NCBI GenBank assembly: GCA_016204385.1
Contig: JACQKW010000009.1
Location: 1 to 32,037 of the forward strand
DNA: 32,037 nt
Direction of reading: 5' to 3'
Source: Candidatus Liptonbacteria bacterium
GTDB lineage: Bacteria > Patescibacteriota > Minisyncoccia > UBA6257 > 2-01-FULL-56-20
The position numbers and the translations under genes were made by a program. The notes under the pieces were generated by a model. The model had not been told where the DNA came from. It saw nothing but the letters and a program-made list of their open reading frames with translations, and made no database searches. How positions within the stretch are numbered: position 1 is the first letter of the stretch; each line of letters opens with the position of its first letter. This document shows, one piece after another, positions 30,793 to 32,037 of the stretch.

Positions 30793-30822
30793 CAAAAGAA
30801 AACCAACCCCTGTGGGGTTGGT
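30793..30822 (-). terminator. Terminator of the 62-aa protein gene
   Basis: Minus strand ACCAACCCC, loop ACAG, GGGGTTGGT (one base shared), then TTTTCTTTT. Confidence 0.88.
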
Positions 30823-30849
30823 AGCAAACCGAGGAGAACCGAAAGAGTT

Positions 30850-31038
30850 CTAACGCGACCGCTCGTCGAAGACGAACATCACATCATGTACCGGTGGAGT
30901 GCTCTCGTGGTGAGTGCGAATTACCTGCACCGCGACCGCGGCTCTACCTTCCCCCTCCTTAAGCTCCTGGAGAGCGCCATTGATGGCCTCTTCGAGCCTG
31001 AGTCTTCCTTCGGACACCTTCCTGATTCTTACGTACAT
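30850..31038 (-). CDS. Small charged protein of unknown function (62 aa)
   Basis: MYVRIRKVSEGRLRLEEAIN at the N-terminus, a helical ELKEGEGRAAVAVQVIR middle and a DVMFVFDERSR end; a small alpha/beta soluble protein, not recognised. ATG 31038 is chosen because GGAGG lies 9 bases upstream; the longer frame to 31074 has no such site. Own promoter and terminator. Enclosed by the 22-bp inverted repeat 30765-30786/31115-31136. Confidence 0.72.
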   Translation of the reverse strand: MYVRIRKVSEGRLRLEEAINGALQELKEGEGRAAVAVQVIRTHHESTPPVHDVMFVFDERSR

Positions 31039-31075
31039 TGTTGTTGCCCTCCATTCAAGATTCTGAATGGACATT

Positions 31076-31104
31076 AATATACTTTGTTTTGGATGTCAAA
31101 TCAT
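31076..31104 (-). promoter_or_regulatory. Promoter of the 62-aa protein gene
   Basis: Minus strand TTGACA followed by several -10-like choices (TATATT at 12, TAATGT at 17 bases). The -35 is consensus, the -10 uncertain. Confidence 0.55.
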
Positions 31105-31114
31105 AATGTGTAAA

Positions 31115-31136
31115 TAACGCAAAAATATGTGCTGGG
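31115..31136. repeat. Cassette 2 right inverted repeat
   Basis: Exact reverse complement of 30765-30786. Confidence 0.9.
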
Positions 31137-31187
31137 CAAAATTACCCACGCCTACGTCCGCATCAGCGGACTTCGGCGGGGTTTAAG

Positions 31188-31237
31188 AAGCCGCGAAAAA
31201 TTTACTTGCGCAATGCTCGTAAATTTTGGCGGACTTC
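31188..31237. other. Stem just upstream of 16S rRNA
   Basis: AGAAGCCGC...AAATTTAC and GTAAATTTT.GCGGACTTCT pair around TTGCGCAATGCTC. It ends within a few bases of the 16S 5' end, so it may be a precursor-processing structure. No convincing rRNA promoter was identified between it and 31115. Confidence 0.5.
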
Positions 31238-31345
31238 TAAAAGAGGATTTGATCCTGGTCCAGGATGAACGCTGGCGGCGTGGATAAGGCATGCAAGTAG
31301 AACGGACGTAGCAGCCAGCTTCCAGCTACTAGCTTCCAGCCCGGA

Positions 31346-31354
31346 TGATATAAT
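31346..31354 (+). promoter_or_regulatory. Extended -10 promoter inside the intervening sequence
   Basis: TG at 31346-31347, one base, TATAAT at 31349-31354; no -35. Transcription would begin at about 31360, making ATG 31362 nearly leaderless and excluding ATG 31353, which overlaps the -10. Confidence 0.55.
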
Positions 31355-31361
31355 GGCAAGT

Positions 31362-31712
31362 ATGTCTTTCCGTTACAGAGATTTCCGTGTGTACAAAGAG
31401 GCGATTAGTTTTCATCGCTTGATAGTACAACTCACACGAAAATTTTCTAAAGAGTTTGAGTACTTACGGAATCAAATGAGACGAAGTTCTTTATCGGTAG
31501 TGTTAAATGTTGCTGAAGGGTCAGCGAAAAACTCTGATAAAGATTTCCGAAGATACCTGACAATATCATTAGGTTCGATCAACGAATCTATGGCTGGTTG
31601 TGAAGTAGCGTTAGCTGAGCATCTCATTGTACAAAGTGAGTTTCATCAGGCTGAGAAGGCTGCGGAGAACTTGGTAAAGCAACTCGGCAGTTTTGTTCAG
31701 AAATTGAAGTAG
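31362..31712 (+). CDS. Four-helix-bundle protein, S23/IVP family, encoded within 16S rRNA
   Basis: A 116-aa protein (MSFRYRDFRVYKEAISFHRL...). Family signatures: NQMRRSSLSVVLNVAEGSAK and DFRRYLTISLGSINESMAGC, the usual QxRRAxxSIxxNIAEG and GSxxE motifs of proteins found in rRNA intervening sequences and elsewhere. Helical, pentamer-forming in solved relatives; role unknown, possibly nucleic-acid binding. The start 31362 follows the internal -10; ATG 31353 is the alternative. The stop codon lies in the right arm of the closing stem. Base composition is AT-richer than the surrounding rRNA. Confidence 0.9.
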   Translation: MSFRYRDFRVYKEAISFHRLIVQLTRKFSKEFEYLRNQMRRSSLSVVLNVAEGSAKNSDKDFRRYLTISLGSINESMAGCEVALAEHLIVQSEFHQAEKAAENLVKQLGSFVQKLK

Positions 31713-31830
31713 CTGTTGGCTGGTGGCTGGCAGCTGGTTGCTATGTTAGTTGCGAACGAGTTAGTAACACCCTGGTACGTACCCCAGAGTCGGAGATAGC
31801 TCATAGAAAGGTGAGGTAATATCCGATGGT

Positions 31831-31919
31831 CCGTCCTTCGCTTTTTGCTCCGCAAAAAGCTTCGGAACGGCAGGCCCGCAAGAGCTTGCCAGTCCGTAGC
31901 TCTTTACGAAGTAAAGAGC
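31831..31919. other. V2-region expansion of 16S by tandem hairpins
   Basis: Three consecutive stems: GCTTTTTGC-TCC-GCAAAAAGC with flanking CCGT/ACGG (31831-31870), GGCAGGC...GCTTGCC (31869-31890) and GCTCTTTAC-GAA-GTAAAGAGC (31899-31919). They sit between TATCCGATGGT and TAAAGTCGCAAGACG, where E. coli has only a short helix 10. Confidence 0.7.
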
Positions 31920-32037
31920 GTAGGATGGTAAAGTCGCAAGACGCTCTGGGATCGGCCTAGGTCCGATCAGCTAGTTGGTAGGGTAATGGCCTACCAAGGC
32001 GATGACCGGTAGGGGAGGTGAGAGCCTGACCCCCAAC

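Larger units (their letters stand above)
31306..31747 (+). other. Intervening sequence inside 16S helix 6
   Basis: Insertion after GAACGGAC, in the V1 hairpin. Its ends (31311-31340 and 31712-31741) form a stem: 23 Watson-Crick plus 4 G-U pairs of 30, closing the insert as a long extension of helix 6. Intervening sequences with such stems are typically cut out by RNase III in other bacteria, leaving fragmented rRNA; no group I or group II intron core was seen. Encodes the protein at 31362-31712. Exact borders are uncertain by a few bases. Confidence 0.85.
31238..32037 (+). rRNA. rrs: 16S rRNA, 5' part (interrupted; runs off the window)
   Basis: AGGATTTGATCCTGGTCCAG, GATGAACGCTGGCGGCGTGG and CATGCAAGTAGAACGGAC mark the 5' domain; after the interruption come GCGAACGAGTTAGTAACACC, GATCAGCTAGTTGGTAGGGT and AATGGCCTACCAAGGCGATG. 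The 5' end differs from the 27F primer target (AGAGTTTGATC) by an extra GA and CT-to-TC. Helix 6 carries an intervening sequence (about 31306-31747), and the V2 region is enlarged by hairpins (31831-31919). The 3' end, including the anti-Shine-Dalgarno, is outside the window. Confidence 0.95.

Noticed and set aside
29944-31136. CRISPR array from the four related repeats
   Set aside because: The repeats alternate in orientation, spacing is hundreds of bases, and genes lie between them.
31306-31747. Group I intron or homing endonuclease in 16S
   Set aside because: The encoded protein is an S23/IVP four-helix bundle, not LAGLIDADG or GIY-YIG, and the ends form a simple stem with no intron core.

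Overview
The window looks like part of a Patescibacteria (CPR) genome, probably a Parcubacteria-type lineage. The evidence is a compact str-S10-spc ribosomal cluster with no rpmD (L30) gene between rpsE and rplO, a 16S rRNA gene interrupted by a protein-coding intervening sequence, an atypical 16S 5' end, few clear Shine-Dalgarno sites in front of ribosomal genes, and normal use of TGA as stop, which argues against the Gracilibacteria/SR1 code. The genus cannot be told from the sequence alone.

Region 1 (about 1-7,890) is an integrated accessory element with lower GC than the rest. A leftward operon encodes a small controller-like HTH protein, a type III DNA methyltransferase (Mod), a type III restriction helicase-nuclease (Res) and an OLD-family ATPase/TOPRIM nuclease. 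Divergent from it is a large serine recombinase whose reading frame runs antisense into the 3' end of a tRNA-Arg(TCG) gene. A perfect 112-bp inverted repeat (117-228 and 7,779-7,890) bounds the whole block. Each copy carries the recombinase C-terminal codons and ends at the tRNA CACCA terminus.

Region 2 (7,889-28,716) is chromosomal housekeeping: tRNA-Arg, an M50 site-2-type protease, rpsL-rpsG-fusA, a convergent membrane-anchored protein of unknown function, tuf, rpsJ, then rplC-rplD-rplW-rplB-rpsS-rplV-rpsC-rplP-rpmC-rpsQ-rplN-rplX-rplE-rpsN-rpsH-rplF-rplR-rpsE-rplO-secY, a small antisense-oriented gene, and adk-map-greA. The gene order is classical, but the gaps are unusual. There is a synonymously diverged copy of the fusA 5' end before rpsL, a second rpsL 3' end after rpsL, inverted and direct copies of the rpsJ 3' end after rpsJ, and several families of palindromic intergenic repeats.

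Region 3 (28,717-31,237) holds rpmE (leftward), a small zinc-ribbon gene, a candidate structured RNA with its own promoter and terminator, a promoter preceded by the same inverted-repeat module as the tuf promoter, and two small leftward genes. Each of these two genes has its own promoter and terminator and is enclosed by a perfect 20-22-bp inverted repeat of one family (core CCCAGCACATATTTTTG).

Region 4 (31,238-end) is the 5' part of a 16S rRNA gene. Helix 6 (V1) is interrupted by an intervening sequence of about 440 bp that encodes an S23/IVP-type four-helix-bundle protein and is closed by a 30-bp imperfect stem. V2 (helix 10 area) is also enlarged by about 100 nt of tandem hairpins. The gene runs off the window end.

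All functional calls are by eye from motifs and family knowledge. No search, folding or alignment program was run.
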